Virus record (IMG/VR): IMGVR_UViG_3300048066_000291
Span: 19,142 to 83,141 of that record
Direction: 5' to 3' (one strand)
From: a virus
Length of the DNA stretch: 64,000 nt
Of the stretch, positions 16,114-24,176 are shown in pieces. How positions within the stretch are numbered: the first letter of the stretch is position 1; each line of letters opens with the position of its first letter. Below the pieces are notes generated by a model. That model worked only from the letters and a program-made list of their open reading frames with translations, had not been told where the DNA came from and made no database searches. Position numbers and translations under genes: made by a program.

Positions 16114-16640
16114 TATGCTTGCTCCAGCTCTGTTTCTGCTGCTGAACCTGCATCTGCTGCTGCATCTACTGGAGATGCTTCTGGTGACGGCTCAGGAGTT
16201 TGTGTTGGATCAATGTATGCTGATTCAATGTATCCTGAATAAATGTCTGCTATTAGTTTTTTAGGCATTTTAATTTCAACTACCCAAATAGGACGTCTAT
16301 CCAATTTGCCCTTTTTAGTACCAGGACGAATGTCGTCTTGTTTTTCAATTTTACGTGGTTCTACAATATATGTTTTAGTATAGTTAACTTTGCAGTCATA
16401 GTCAAGTAAACGTTTGCCACCCATTGGGTCTGGCATTTTATCTTTGTCCCAGAAAAAACTACATGTTACCCAATGTCTATCTATATTAGGTCCTTCACAG
16501 ACTTCGCCATCTGCCCAATTTTTATAGACATAGATATCTAATTCGTCTAATACTCTTTCAAAGTCTTTAAGTACATTGAAGGCAGTATTTGAATCGTATA
16601 TAGATTCTATGTTTTTAATAATATCTAAGACATCTTTCAT
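16113..16640 (-). CDS. Conserved hypothetical phage protein
   Basis: 175 aa from ATG 16640 (MKDVLDIIKNIES). The longest ORF begins at a TTG upstream, but the late promoter at 16667-16675 lies inside that extension, so the shorter start is better. Core YKNWADGEVCEGPNIDRHWV and MPDPMGGKRLL are strongly conserved in memory among marine T4-like phages. The C-terminal 35 residues are a low-complexity Pro/Ala/Glu tail. Function unknown. Confidence 0.7.
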   Translation of the reverse strand: MKDVLDIIKNIESIYDSNTAFNVLKDFERVLDELDIYVYKNWADGEVCEGPNIDRHWVTCSFFWDKDKMPDPMGGKRLLDYDCKVNYTKTYIVEPRKIEKQDDIRPGTKKGKLDRRPIWVVEIKMPKKLIADIYSGYIESAYIDPTQTPEPSPEASPVDAAADAGSAAETELEQA

Positions 16641-16666
16641 ATTAGTAATCCATTCTTTGCTATACT

Positions 16667-16675
16667 TATTTATCG
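16667..16675 (-). promoter_or_regulatory. Late promoter (CGATAAATA)
   Basis: Minus-strand CGATAAATA, 27 bases before ATG 16640. Confidence 0.7.
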
Positions 16676-16716
16676 GAGTTAGATCGTTAAGTACATTTAT
16701 TTTTGGCTGCAAATTG

Positions 16717-16725
16717 CGATAAATA
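16717..16725 (+). promoter_or_regulatory. Late promoter (CGATAAATA) for phoH
   Basis: Plus-strand CGATAAATA, about 70 bases before phoH and back to back with the minus-strand late promoter at 16667-16675. Confidence 0.7.
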
Positions 16726-16727
16726 TC

Positions 16728-16769
16728 TTTGTAAGGGAGAATTTGCCTTGCAGATTACGTCCTTACAAA
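16728..16769 (+). repeat. 9-bp hairpin in phoH 5' leader
   Basis: TTTGTAAGG (16728-16736) pairs perfectly with CCTTACAAA (16761-16769) across 24 bases, with one extra G-U pair. It lies just after the late promoter and before the AAAGGAGG ribosome site at 16780-16787. Confidence 0.5.
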
Positions 16770-16794
16770 CTATCAACCCAAAGGAGGACACTTA

Positions 16795-17517
16795 ATGGGT
16801 GCTAAAAGAAAGACTGCTAACAAGCAAAATTTTAACAGCTACGACAATGTAGTGAATATTAAACCTTTCAACAAAAAACAAGAAGTAACAATACTTCCTA
16901 GAAACAAAAATCAAGAATCATATGTATTAAAACTGTTAGATGACACCAAAGATATTGTCTTTGGAATCGGTCCTGCAGGTACGGGCAAAACATTACTTGC
17001 AGTACAGGTCGCAGTTAAGCTCTTTAAAGAGGGTGCAGTTGATAAGATTATTGTTACTCGTCCAGCTGTAAGTGTGGACGAAGATTTAGGATTCTTACCA
17101 GGAACGTTAGAACAAAAAATGGCGCCTTGGACAAGACCTATATTTGATGTACTACGTGAGTACTTTGATGCAAAACAAATCGAAGGTATGATCGAAGAAG
17201 GTATAATTGAAATTGCGCCTTTAGCATATATGCGTGGACGAACATTTAAAAAATCGTTCATTTTAGCGGATGAAATGCAAAACGCTACACCTAATCAAAT
17301 GAAGATGCTTCTAACACGACTAGGTGAAGAAAGTCAAATGGCTGTAACTGGTGATTTGGCACAAGCAGACCGCATTAAGGATAACGGTTTAATAGACTTT
17401 ACAGACCGTTTAGTACAATCTAACTCAGCACATATCGACATAGTCAACTTTGGTCAAGGAGATATTGAAAGACACAATGCAGTAAAAGAAGTTCTTAAAG
17501 TTTATGGTGATGAATAA
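16795..17517 (+). CDS. phoH: PhoH-family P-loop ATPase
   Basis: 240 aa. Walker A GPAGTGKT (~61-68), Walker B FILADEMQN (~158) and the conserved PGTLEQKMAPW segment identify PhoH. PhoH is a host phosphate-stress ATPase/putative RNA helicase common in marine phages; its phage role is unsettled. AAAGGAGG sits 7 bases before the ATG. It is a lone plus-strand gene, and its end overlaps the convergent dCMP deaminase by 23 bases (17495-17517), leaving no room for a terminator. Confidence 0.95.
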   Translation: MGAKRKTANKQNFNSYDNVVNIKPFNKKQEVTILPRNKNQESYVLKLLDDTKDIVFGIGPAGTGKTLLAVQVAVKLFKEGAVDKIIVTRPAVSVDEDLGFLPGTLEQKMAPWTRPIFDVLREYFDAKQIEGMIEEGIIEIAPLAYMRGRTFKKSFILADEMQNATPNQMKMLLTRLGEESQMAVTGDLAQADRIKDNGLIDFTDRLVQSNSAHIDIVNFGQGDIERHNAVKEVLKVYGDE

Positions 17518-17935
17518 CTTCAACACCTGATTTATTAAGGAATTCTAAACCCTGTGTACTACGATATTCATTTTTGTAGTACACAGTGGTTATTCCGCTT
17601 TGATAGACTAATTTGGCACAGTCTATACAAGGTGCATGTGTAACAAACATTGTTGCACCCAGGCCACTTTCTCCGCTTTTTGCTAATTTAGCAATAGCAT
17701 TAGTTTCTGCATGTAAAACTTCTGCTTTAGATACAGTAGTAGATGTTCCTAGTTCATGATGTTGTATAGTATGTTCGCAACAATTATCCCATCCTGTAGG
17801 CATACCGTTATATCCAATGCTAATAATACGATCATCTTTTACAATTATTGAACCTACTTGTAATCGTTCGGCATGACTTAGTTGTGCAAATCGTTCTGCA
17901 ACATCCATATATGCATCTATAAATTTAGTTTTCAT
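17495..17935 (-). CDS. cd: Deoxycytidylate (dCMP) deaminase
   Basis: 146 aa. Zinc site HAETNAIAK (~75) and APCIDCAKL (~102) are the HAE...PCxxC signature; NGMPTGWDNC matches the dCMP deaminase nucleotide site. Converts dCMP to dUMP, feeding the thymidylate synthase encoded two genes downstream. First gene upstream in the thyA-DHFR cluster order on the minus strand is DHFR; this gene lies at its 3' end. Confidence 0.93.
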   Translation of the reverse strand: MKTKFIDAYMDVAERFAQLSHAERLQVGSIIVKDDRIISIGYNGMPTGWDNCCEHTIQHHELGTSTTVSKAEVLHAETNAIAKLAKSGESGLGATMFVTHAPCIDCAKLVYQSGITTVYYKNEYRSTQGLEFLNKSGVEVIHHHKL

Positions 17936-18147
17936 TTTAATTGCTCTAGAAGAAATTCATTCTTTGTATAAATGTAAATCCAACTGGGTCCTTTGATAGG
18001 CGGCTTACCGTTATCGTCATAATATGTGTGTTGGACATAATATTTGCTTAACCAGATGCGTTTGTTTGAACCACTACGAACGGGTAACCAAGCATATTTT
18101 TCCTCTATAGAACGCTGCGGATCTTGTTGCCAGTTTATTCCTATCAT
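17932..18147 (-). CDS. Small hypothetical protein
   Basis: 71 aa, rich in Trp/Tyr (INWQQDPQRSIEEKYAWLPV). Overlaps thyA by ATGA and dCMP deaminase by 4 bases, so it is embedded in the nucleotide-metabolism operon. No recognised family. Confidence 0.65.
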   Translation of the reverse strand: MIGINWQQDPQRSIEEKYAWLPVRSGSNKRIWLSKYYVQHTYYDDNGKPPIKGPSWIYIYTKNEFLLEQLK

Positions 18148-19010
18148 ACAGCCATAGGCGCCTTGATTGAATCCATTGGAGTATATCCGATAAGTTTATA
18201 ATCACTAGGAGTAGTTTTTACTAGTTCGTTTAAATCTTTAAACACAGGCATTTCTAGTGTAGGTCCTGTAACAGGCGTTCTAATAATTTGTTGTTGCACT
18301 TGTTCAAAGTGATTTTGATAGATATGGCAATCTCCGCCAGTCCATATGAAGTCACCTACTTTAAGATCAAGCAGTTGTGCAAACATATGTGTCAACAAAC
18401 TATAACTAGCAATGTTAAAAGGAACACCTAAGAACATATCAGCACTACGCTGATACAATTGGCAACTTAGCTCGCCATCTTGTATGTGAAATTGAAACAT
18501 AGTATGACATGGCGGAAGTGCCATTACGTTTACTCTGTCAGCATTCCATGCACTAACAATGTGTCTACGACTATCCGGATTATAGTACATATTTTCTAAC
18601 ACTTCTGCAATTTGATCTACAAACCCAAGTTGTGCATCCCAACTGCGCCATTGATGACCGTATACAGGACCTAAATCTTTTGTTGTATCGTCATTAACAT
18701 AACCTAGTTGCTTGCCTTGGTTGTCAGCATTAGCAGTCCAAATAGTTGTTTTGCCTACTAGTTCTTCTCTAGGCTTGCCGTAGTGTATTTCAGCAAGTCT
18801 ACGTTCGTCACTAGATCCTTCTAGCATCCATAGCAGTTCACTTACAACACTTTTCCATGCAAGTTTCTTTGTAGTTACAGCAGGAAATTCATTACGTAAA
18901 TCAAAACGCATTTGATAACCAAATACGCTACGTGTGCCTACGCCTGTTCTGTCATCGCGGTCCTTGCCGTGTAATAAAATGTGATGTAATGCGTCTAAAT
19001 ATTGCTTCAT
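18144..19010 (-). CDS. thyA: Thymidylate synthase (ThyA)
   Basis: 288 aa from ATG 19010 (MKQYLDALHHILLHG). Active-site segment ALPPCHTMFQFHIQ carries the catalytic Cys; DRTGVGTRSVFG is the N-terminal phosphate loop; QLYQRSADMFLGVPFNIASY is the folate/dUMP site. Makes dTMP from dUMP using methylene-THF. The longer reading from TTG was rejected because ATG 19010 overlaps the DHFR stop as ATGA. Forms an operon with DHFR and dCMP deaminase, as in T4 (td, frd, cd). Confidence 0.96.
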   Translation of the reverse strand: MKQYLDALHHILLHGKDRDDRTGVGTRSVFGYQMRFDLRNEFPAVTTKKLAWKSVVSELLWMLEGSSDERRLAEIHYGKPREELVGKTTIWTANADNQGKQLGYVNDDTTKDLGPVYGHQWRSWDAQLGFVDQIAEVLENMYYNPDSRRHIVSAWNADRVNVMALPPCHTMFQFHIQDGELSCQLYQRSADMFLGVPFNIASYSLLTHMFAQLLDLKVGDFIWTGGDCHIYQNHFEQVQQQIIRTPVTGPTLEMPVFKDLNELVKTTPSDYKLIGYTPMDSIKAPMAV

Positions 19011-19501
19011 ACTGTTTTCCGTTTTTTCCAAATCTCAAATGTAACTGCATCGTGGCTCTCTGTCCACGTTTTTTCAAATAACGATTCAATCTTTCTAAGT
19101 GGTAAAAATGTATCACAAGCATATGCGCCAGGAATACGACTTAAAAAGAATTCATCAATAACACCTAATGTTTGCTCTATGATCTTTGGACCACCAATCA
19201 CCCAAGTAATAACACCTTCGTTTTCATGTTCAATCTGTTTTACTTCACTGTTTAAATCACCACTAATATACATATCTGCACCCGGGTAATCATCCTTGCG
19301 TGAAGTTGCTAGTACATTAGTACGCTTAGGCAACGGACGCGGCATATGCGGATCATCCCAAGTAGTAGATCCCATTATAACAATGTGTCCTGCTGTGTTA
19401 TCTTTGAACCATCTAAGGTCTGTTGGATTGTTAGGCCAGGGTAAAGTGCCATTTTTACTTACGCCACCGTAGTCGTCACATGCTAGTATTGCCTTGATCA
19501 T
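19007..19501 (-). CDS. frd: Dihydrofolate reductase
   Basis: 164 aa. NGTLPWPNNPTDLRWFK matches the G-x-LPW substrate loop, IVIMGSTTWDD the NADPH-binding GRxTW-like segment, and WVIGGPKI the GG motif. Regenerates THF consumed by ThyA. Start overlaps the ferredoxin stop as TAATG. Confidence 0.93.
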   Translation of the reverse strand: MIKAILACDDYGGVSKNGTLPWPNNPTDLRWFKDNTAGHIVIMGSTTWDDPHMPRPLPKRTNVLATSRKDDYPGADMYISGDLNSEVKQIEHENEGVITWVIGGPKIIEQTLGVIDEFFLSRIPGAYACDTFLPLRKIESLFEKTWTESHDAVTFEIWKKRKTV

Positions 19502-19848
19502 TACATATCTCCTTCACCCGGCTGTCCTGATAGCATTGGTAGTTTATTGGGTACTCCGTCCCATTCTTCGTGATCGGGTAGAGCACCTTTTGACTCTGTA
19601 ATTACAGGCCAAACTTCACTATACTTTTGATTTATCTCTGTCCACTTAATAAGTTCTTGCTCGTCAAGTGTATGGTCTGGTACAATAGCATCAATAGGAC
19701 ACTCTGGTTCACATACTCCGCAATCAATACATTCATCGGGATTAATTACCAAGAAGTTTTCACCCTCATAAAAACAATCTACTGGACACACTTCAACGCA
19801 TGTAGTGTGCTTACATTTGATACAATTTTCTGTAACTAAGTACGTCAT
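19501..19848 (-). CDS. fdxA: Seven-iron (FdxA-type) bacterial ferredoxin
   Basis: 115 aa. Two cluster motifs: [18 protein letters not shown] (Cys 9, 12, 17, 21, 25) and [12 protein letters not shown]. This is the arrangement of FdxA-type [3Fe-4S][4Fe-4S] ferredoxins of proteobacteria, with the usual ~60-residue C-terminal extension. A soluble low-potential electron carrier. It sits directly after a 2OG-Fe(II) oxygenase gene (gap of 0 bases) and overlaps DHFR, so it may power a phage or host reductive step. Differs from the plant-type petF ferredoxin of cyanophages. Confidence 0.92.
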   Translation of the reverse strand: MTYLVTENCIKCKHTTCVEVCPVDCFYEGENFLVINPDECIDCGVCEPECPIDAIVPDHTLDEQELIKWTEINQKYSEVWPVITESKGALPDHEEWDGVPNKLPMLSGQPGEGDM

Positions 19849-20514
19849 TTATAACTCTCCAAAAACATTTGTGTTTACACTAATTATAACTCTATCTTCA
19901 GCACCATTATACTTTGTGGCTTCGTGCGGTATCCAAGCAGGAAATATAAAAACAGTTCCTTCTTCAGGCTCTGCGTCTAAAAACATATGCTGTTCCCACC
20001 ATTGACTTCCTAAGTCATTTGCACCAGCAACTGTGTTCATATTATAGAACCTATTTATACCGTTAGATGTTCTTGTTGAACATTCTGATGATTGTAAATA
20101 AAAAATAGCACCCCAACTATATCCTGGATGTATATGAAATCCGTGACTACCGTTGTCGTTTGTAATATGATACCAACTTTCTTTAATCTGTACTGCCGGT
20201 TTTACATTTTGATCTAAATTGAATAAACCAGTACTGGAAAGCCCGTGAGTCATTATATTGCTAATACAGTTATTAAAGAATAATTTTAGATCTTGCACCT
20301 CAGGTGTCTGCGTTTCTAAAAAGTTAAATTTACTTTCTTTTAAATTAGACTTAAGACTAGCTGAAACACCACTATCAATATCTTCATTTTGTTTATTAGA
20401 CATATCGTAAATTAAGTCTAATAGTTTATCCTTATTTTGTTGATAGTTTTTATACTTATAACTGAAAAAAAGAGTAGGCCAAGCCGCTGTCATTGTTTGC
20501 GGTTCAAAATTCAC
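19849..20514 (-). CDS. 2OG-Fe(II) oxygenase-like protein
   Basis: 221 aa. Iron ligands are readable as HIHPG (first His pair, ~126) and WIPHEATKYN (~196), with Arg in DRVIISVN as the 2-oxoglutarate anchor. Fits the phage 2OG-FeII_Oxy_5/TIGR02466-type family (double-stranded beta helix). Substrate unknown. Overlaps gp44 by 4 bases and abuts fdxA. Confidence 0.8.
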   Translation of the reverse strand: MNFEPQTMTAAWPTLFFSYKYKNYQQNKDKLLDLIYDMSNKQNEDIDSGVSASLKSNLKESKFNFLETQTPEVQDLKLFFNNCISNIMTHGLSSTGLFNLDQNVKPAVQIKESWYHITNDNGSHGFHIHPGYSWGAIFYLQSSECSTRTSNGINRFYNMNTVAGANDLGSQWWEQHMFLDAEPEEGTVFIFPAWIPHEATKYNGAEDRVIISVNTNVFGEL

Positions 20515-21425
20515 AATCTTGCCAATCTAATAAGTGTAGCTGCCAAATTAACTTCTGGATCAACAACCAATGTATGATCTACCATTCCTTGTTTGATTGT
20601 TAGTACTGCTTGATCTTGTTGTTCTGCATCACCAAATAGTTCAATATTGTCATATAGCCAACGATACACTTCTTCCATCTCTTCTGGACGAATTGCGCCA
20701 CACAATAATTTACGTGCTTCTTGAATCTTACCTGCTTTAAACAGTTCAACCATTTCAAGTTTCCAGTCACTCTCGCCTGTGTCGCCTTCGTTGGGTTTAT
20801 TCAATACACCGTCAACACTATTCATTTGTACTGTGTTGATACATTTGCGCAAGTCTGGATATGTGCCTTTTACGTAGGTATCCAACGTATCCAAATCAGG
20901 AGTAACACCTTCAGTGATAAGGATTTCAGCGACTCTAGCCGTGAACTCAGTTTGGTCAATCTTAGCAATGTGGAAACCTTGACACCTACTATGCAAAGCG
21001 GGTATAACACGATTTGGATAGTTACAAGTAAGAATGAAACGAGCAGTAGTATGATACTCCTCCATAACCCCACGGAGAGCTGCTTGAGCGTTTGGTGATA
21101 AGTAATCTGCTTCATCTAGTAATACAACCTTAAAGTCCCCAAATGGGATCATCTGTACAAAGTTAACAATTTTATCTCGTACATCGTCAACTGAGTTTGT
21201 TCGCGATGCGTTAATTTCTAGAATGTCTAGATCATTAATATCTAGTTCGTTAAACAATAGTTTAGCAAGTGTTGTCTTACCAATGCCTGCATTACCACTA
21301 AACAACAAGTGCGGAATAGTTTTATCTTTAATCCAAGTCTGCACTTGTGCTCGTTGTGCTTCGTCTCTAAATACGTATCCATCTACTGTTTTCGGACGAT
21401 ACTTTTCTACCCATAATTCTTTCAT
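20511..21425 (-). CDS. 44: Sliding-clamp loader large subunit (T4 gp44-like)
   Basis: 304 aa. WVEKYRPKT start, Walker A GNAGIGKTT (~44), Walker B VVLLDEADYLS (~106), SRC motif (PALHSRCQGF, sensor region ~149) and a C-terminal collar domain. The AAA+ subunit loads the gp45 clamp for gp43. Overlaps the neighbours by 4 bases on both sides. Confidence 0.96.
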   Translation of the reverse strand: MKELWVEKYRPKTVDGYVFRDEAQRAQVQTWIKDKTIPHLLFSGNAGIGKTTLAKLLFNELDINDLDILEINASRTNSVDDVRDKIVNFVQMIPFGDFKVVLLDEADYLSPNAQAALRGVMEEYHTTARFILTCNYPNRVIPALHSRCQGFHIAKIDQTEFTARVAEILITEGVTPDLDTLDTYVKGTYPDLRKCINTVQMNSVDGVLNKPNEGDTGESDWKLEMVELFKAGKIQEARKLLCGAIRPEEMEEVYRWLYDNIELFGDAEQQDQAVLTIKQGMVDHTLVVDPEVNLAATLIRLARL

Positions 21426-21583
21426 CTATTTTCCTGCTCTAATCTAAAATTACAATACCAGTTCCAGCCAAACTCATATAATACATACGCTATTATAGCA
21501 CCAAATACAGGTATTGTAAAGAAAGAAGTTGCCAATACATCTGCCATTAAAAATGCTGCTGGATAATCATACCATCTTATCAT
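21422..21583 (-). CDS. Small membrane protein
   Basis: 53 aa from ATG 21583 (MIRWYDYPAAFLMADVLATS), chosen because the longer ORF runs 47 bases into the upstream gene. One or two hydrophobic helices (~8-22 and ~24-40). ATGA overlap with gp44. Ribosome site is weak. Unknown role. Confidence 0.55.
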   Translation of the reverse strand: MIRWYDYPAAFLMADVLATSFFTIPVFGAIIAYVLYEFGWNWYCNFRLEQENR

Positions 21584-21587
21584 CCTA

Positions 21588-22205
21588 TTAATCCCATAAG
21601 CTCTCAAAGTACTTTCCAAAGAGTCGGAACCCATTACTTATTCTTTCTTGTTCTGCTTTCATACCTTCCATATCCCAATCGTTATAACTGTAGTAGTATG
21701 ATTGCCAATCGTCTTTGTTCTTTTGCTCAAAGGCGTGGATCATTTCATCCATAACCCAATCCCAACGTTCAAAGTGTTTAGGATCTACATCGCCACCTTT
21801 GGCGTATTTGTTTAGTTGTGCTTTTGTAGCACGTAGTTCTTTTGGTACATCTTCCATGTCAACATTAGGAGCACCATGCTTAGTTTCTTTCAACTGTTTT
21901 AGCATAGGCAAGATGATAGGAGCAAGGGTATGATCCATACTCCAAGTGTCCCAGCGGTCTATGCGTACTTTTACTTTCTGTGTACGTCTGTCAAACCATA
22001 TCCAGTTAAACACGTTGTATACGCTTTGTATAGCGTCCTCAAGTCCTTCTAAGAACGCTTCTTTAAACGGCGGATGCTTACCCGGCCCTAATCCTTTGCT
22101 GGGCTCGTAAACAGGCCAATCAACAATGCCATACTTACGATCCATATAACGTGTATGGATACGGCACGTTAGTCTGCTTGGATACTTACCAATCTTAACC
22201 TTCAT
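21588..22205 (-). CDS. Conserved hypothetical phage protein
   Basis: 205 aa, Trp-rich. The segment IDRWDTWSMDHTLAPIILPM and KHGAPNVDMEDVP is one I recall in many marine phages of several families, always without function. Overlaps the upstream 81-aa gene by 11 bases. Confidence 0.8.
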   Translation of the reverse strand: MKVKIGKYPSRLTCRIHTRYMDRKYGIVDWPVYEPSKGLGPGKHPPFKEAFLEGLEDAIQSVYNVFNWIWFDRRTQKVKVRIDRWDTWSMDHTLAPIILPMLKQLKETKHGAPNVDMEDVPKELRATKAQLNKYAKGGDVDPKHFERWDWVMDEMIHAFEQKNKDDWQSYYYSYNDWDMEGMKAEQERISNGFRLFGKYFESLWD

Positions 22206-22413
22206 AGTTCACTACCGTTACGTTTTCTTCTTTGCCCGGAAGCGCAAATGTTCCTGCATATGCTATCGCTTCGTTGATGTCATCAAACAACACAGGTTGT
22301 AAGTTAAACATATCGCATTTGCCGTTGTCTTCTGTTACAAAGATCCAGTCATCTTCTTCTTTGTTTAGGCAAACCATTACTGCCCACTTTGAGTCTGACT
22401 TGTCTTCAACCAT
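22195..22413 (-). CDS. Small hypothetical protein
   Basis: 72 aa from ATG 22413 (MVEDKSDSKWAVMVCLN) with GAGAAG before it; the longer ORF from 22440 overlaps the upstream gene more. Acidic, beta-rich. No family recognised. Confidence 0.6.
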   Translation of the reverse strand: MVEDKSDSKWAVMVCLNKEEDDWIFVTEDNGKCDMFNLQPVLFDDINEAIAYAGTFALPGKEENVTVVNYEG

Positions 22414-22666
22414 AATCTTCTCGCCTCTGTTCATATTCATATAGTAACATAGTTAGCTCATCAATCTTGTTGCCAGTCTCGATTACTTCTGGACACTTGG
22501 TTGCCATTAAATCTAGGTGATAGTTTCCTGGATAGTGTCGCAAACAACCTCTTGCTGTATTCCTAATCTCTCGTGGTACACGAGGTGTCTTTTTAGGATC
22601 ACATAGATCCATCAAAAAACGTTCCGTATATTTAATAGCGTTGTAACGCTCACAAGGTAATGTCAT
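22406..22666 (-). CDS. Small conserved phage protein
   Basis: 86 aa. PREIRNTARGCLRHYPGNYH followed by a helical acidic C-terminus is a pattern I recall in marine T4-like phages. ATGA overlap with the upstream gene. Function unknown. Confidence 0.7.
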   Translation of the reverse strand: MTLPCERYNAIKYTERFLMDLCDPKKTPRVPREIRNTARGCLRHYPGNYHLDLMATKCPEVIETGNKIDELTMLLYEYEQRREDYG

Positions 22667-23043
22667 GCTAGGTCCGTTATTAGTTTATATTTGTCCCACG
22701 CTTTCTGTTGTGCAGGATTCATTTCTTCTGGCGGTACAAAACACTCTAGCCAGTAATAAGGCATACGGGGCGGATGTGCTTTGAACTGTCTTGGTTGATG
22801 TAGTTTTCCTGAGTCATACAACTCTACGAGCAAATCATGCATAGCTTTTTGTCTATCTTCTAATCCTGCCCATTCAGGGTTGCTTAAACCACCGTATAGA
22901 TAACCTTCCCAAAGACTAGTCCAGTGACTGTCATTATATGGGTCTACATCTGTGCGAGCAACGATTACTAGCACATCTTTGATGTCTACACGCTCTTCTA
23001 GTATATCACGCATACAGCGAGAAAGGCTTAGTCCTATTTTCAT
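22663..23043 (-). CDS. Conserved hypothetical phage protein
   Basis: 126 aa. Begins MKIGLSLSRCMRDILEERVD and ends with an aromatic YYWLECFVPPEEMNPAQQKA segment. Part of a run of five genes (21422-23564) joined by 4-11-base overlaps. No motif seen. Confidence 0.7.
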   Translation of the reverse strand: MKIGLSLSRCMRDILEERVDIKDVLVIVARTDVDPYNDSHWTSLWEGYLYGGLSNPEWAGLEDRQKAMHDLLVELYDSGKLHQPRQFKAHPPRMPYYWLECFVPPEEMNPAQQKAWDKYKLITDLA

Positions 23044-23564
23044 ATAACTCCTAGTTCTTTATAAACCATTTGCACACCCTTTGCTTGAAAGTATGCATCT
23101 GCTAGTGCATTATGCAAATCTGTTTGCATTGCTTTGCGTGGATCTACTTTTGCTAGTGCAAATAATGTTCGACTATCACGTACTTGCCAAAACTGCCACG
23201 GAATAGGTTTACTACACTGTCGCAACATGTCTTCCATAATAGTTACATCAAACCCATAACCGTGTCCCCACAGTACATCAACACCTACCATCCATTTTGG
23301 TAAACTATCTAAAAATGTTTCCATTGATACTCGGTTTGCTGAACTAAATGCTTCTTCCTGCACTTTCGGATCTTGTCGTCCCCACCAAGCAATTGTATCA
23401 TCACTAACATCTCTGTTTTGACTATCAATATCAAGTTTAAAATAAAACTCACTGTGTGGTTCTGAACTGTCAAACGGATTAAATTTTACACCACCTACTG
23501 TAAGTACAGTAGCTTGTGGAGTAGTATGAAGTGTTTCTAAGTCTATCATTGCATGAATAGCCAT
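23040..23564 (-). CDS. 3'-5' exonuclease (DexA/Rv2179c-like)
   Basis: 174 aa. MIDLETL gives the DxE metal motif, LWGHGYGFDVTIME the second acidic motif, and HNALADAYFQA the HxxxxD motif III, so a DEDDh-type exonuclease. VRDSRTLF is typical of the Rv2179c/T4 DexA group. Probably degrades 3' ends of DNA or RNA in host takeover or repair. Confidence 0.85.
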   Translation of the reverse strand: MAIHAMIDLETLHTTPQATVLTVGGVKFNPFDSSEPHSEFYFKLDIDSQNRDVSDDTIAWWGRQDPKVQEEAFSSANRVSMETFLDSLPKWMVGVDVLWGHGYGFDVTIMEDMLRQCSKPIPWQFWQVRDSRTLFALAKVDPRKAMQTDLHNALADAYFQAKGVQMVYKELGVI

Positions 23565-23566
23565 GT

Positions 23567-23728
23567 TTAGCCCTTCCTATTTTCTTGTCCAATGCCTGAG
23601 ATAATAAGGAATACATACAGCAAAGGCCAAGCCCATCCTGTTAAATATCCTGTTGTGTGTAAGATTAATAAAGCAATGCCTGTAGCACCTGTTGTGCCTA
23701 CGCCTGCTGTTTGTGGTGTAATTTTCAT
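23567..23728 (-). CDS. 53-aa membrane protein
   Basis: 53 aa (MKITPQTAGVGTTGATGIAL...). A hydrophobic helix from ~18 to 45 contains Gly/Trp positions (TTGYLTGWAWPLLYVFLII) and a short charged tail QENRKG. AAGGAG precedes the ATG. The ribosome site lies in the 3' arm of a perfect inverted repeat with a sigma70 promoter across the loop, so expression looks promoter-gated. Function unknown. Confidence 0.75.
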   Translation of the reverse strand: MKITPQTAGVGTTGATGIALLILHTTGYLTGWAWPLLYVFLIISGIGQENRKG

Positions 23729-23732
23729 GAAA

Positions 23733-23777
23733 ACTCCTTAGCTTTATACATATTATAACGCATAAATGCTAAGGAGT
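23733..23777 (-). promoter_or_regulatory. 10-bp inverted repeat hiding a ribosome site, promoter in loop
   Basis: Minus-strand ACTCCTTAGC (23768-23777) pairs with GCTAAGGAGT (23733-23742), which includes the AAGGAG site of the 53-aa gene. The 25-base loop carries the TATAAT box. Read-through RNA can form the hairpin; RNA begun at the local promoter cannot. Confidence 0.7.
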
Positions 23778-23780
23778 CAA
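23752..23780 (-). promoter_or_regulatory. Host sigma70-type promoter
   Basis: Minus-strand TTGACT (23775-23780), 17 bases, TATAAT (23752-23757). Predicted start near 23745, 17 bases before the ATG at 23728. Confidence 0.8.
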
Positions 23781-23789
23781 GTATTATTT

Positions 23790-24167
23790 TTAGTTATTTT
23801 CTACAAATTTTCTTAAATCTGGTGCAGTCCAACCATCAGGTTTTAGAACTTTTCCGTCTTCACGTTTACGCACCATGCCAGTTTCTGGATCAATCTTAGC
23901 CATGTTTGTACGCATAACTTCGTTCCATGCACCTTCTGCGTCTACGCCTAAACTATTCATAGCACCGATACTAACAACAATAATATCAAGTAATGCATCT
24001 AATTGTTCTACAAGATCGTTATCCTTGATTGCGTCAGCAAGTTCGGCACCTTCTTCTTGAATTAATTTAAGATACATTCCGTATTGTTCAAAGTTTAAGC
24101 CGTCGCCCGTAACTGTCTGGTCACAGGCTTCCATAAAGTCTTTTTGATCTTTAAATGGGTTTGTCAT
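23790..24167 (-). CDS. MazG-like nucleotide pyrophosphohydrolase
   Basis: 125 aa. Helical NTP pyrophosphatase signature: IQEEGAELADAI, then EQLDALLDIIVVSIG (ExxE...ExxD-type Mg site), then NMAKIDPETGMVRKREDGKV. Fits the all-alpha NTP-PPase superfamily (HisE/MazG-like) common in marine phages, which hydrolyse (d)NTPs or alarmone-like nucleotides. Substrate not determinable. Confidence 0.85.
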   Translation of the reverse strand: MTNPFKDQKDFMEACDQTVTGDGLNFEQYGMYLKLIQEEGAELADAIKDNDLVEQLDALLDIIVVSIGAMNSLGVDAEGAWNEVMRTNMAKIDPETGMVRKREDGKVLKPDGWTAPDLRKFVENN

Positions 24168-24176
24168 ATTTTCCTC

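Noticed and set aside
17495-17517. Terminator between phoH and dCMP deaminase
   Set aside because: The genes overlap and no GC-rich stem with T-run is present.
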